Source: JAFGHJ01 sp964523975 (GTDB lineage: Bacteria; Hydrothermota; UBA3072). Taken from it: a DNA stretch of 40,803 nt. Each line of letters begins with the position of its first letter. Position 1 is the first letter of the stretch. Below the pieces are notes generated by a model, which did no database searches, was not told where the DNA came from, and worked only from the letters and a program-made list of their open reading frames with translations. The position numbers were made by a program, and so were the translations under genes. Shown here piece after piece: positions 40,766-40,803 of the stretch. Location: assembly GCA_964523975.1 (NCBI GenBank), contig CAZGBM010000009.1, positions 1-40,803 of the forward strand, read 5' to 3'.

Positions 40766-40803
40766 TTTCTTGTAAGAAGATTGTTAGGATTAAACGAAAA
40801 CTT

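Overview
The window is 40.8 kb of low-GC DNA from a diderm bacterium. It encodes an Omp85 outer-membrane protein, an OmpA-type peptidoglycan anchor and a class A penicillin-binding protein. Thermotoga-like traits (AroK-AroB fusion, type I-beta DAHP synthase with a ferredoxin-like N-domain) sit beside DUF1844, DUF6485, HD-GYP and HEAT-type genes. That mix would fit a little-studied candidate phylum such as the WOR-3/Hydrothermae/Cloacimonadota group, but this is an inference; the sequence contains no rRNA. No phage, insertion sequence or CRISPR array was seen.

Layout. 1-1950 (+): tail of a TPR-like protein, a small membrane protein and a short Omp85 protein. 2248-2861 (-): rhodanese and DUF6485. 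3106-24481 (-): a histidine/aromatic biosynthesis cluster of 22 genes in three tightly packed blocks. The blocks are hisG-C-B-H-F-(A-I-E)-trpD-C-tyrA-trpF-aroE-C-(K-B)-aroQ; trpB-A-aroF-pheA; and aroA-trpE-G-hisD. Together they encode the whole shikimate pathway, all of tryptophan synthesis, the Phe/Tyr branches except a dedicated aminotransferase, and histidine synthesis except a histidinol-phosphatase. 25095-30133 (-): a flippase, a FemAB-like transferase, panB, a LysM protein, DUF1844 and tRNA-Val. 30358-37406 (-): a glycosyltransferase, an HD-GYP protein, a HEAT-like protein, a secreted PLD-type nuclease, a small membrane protein and gcvPB. 37753-40572 (+): PBP1A and an OmpA-family protein.

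Most notable observation. The his/aro cluster is preceded by a consensus promoter (24953-24980, minus strand). It is followed by a 56-codon leader ORF whose ATG coincides with the predicted transcription start. Codons 33-46 read YYVYPYIFYYSWWH, so 10 of 14 codons specify Tyr, Phe, Trp or His, which are the products of the downstream genes. This looks like a leader peptide for multi-amino-acid attenuation of a mixed his-tyr-phe-trp operon.

Two other themes recur. First, nearly every intergenic gap is filled with families of imperfect inverted repeats. Each is built from degenerate 7-, 8-, 9- or about 13-nt units, and some are nested inside one another. They also supply stop codons, protein tails and a ribosome binding site to pheA, panB, trpA/aroF and aroQ. 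Second, several promoters lie so close to start codons, or to the tRNA 5' end, that the transcripts should be leaderless. The cluster also contains an unusual HisA-HisI-HisE trifunctional fusion.
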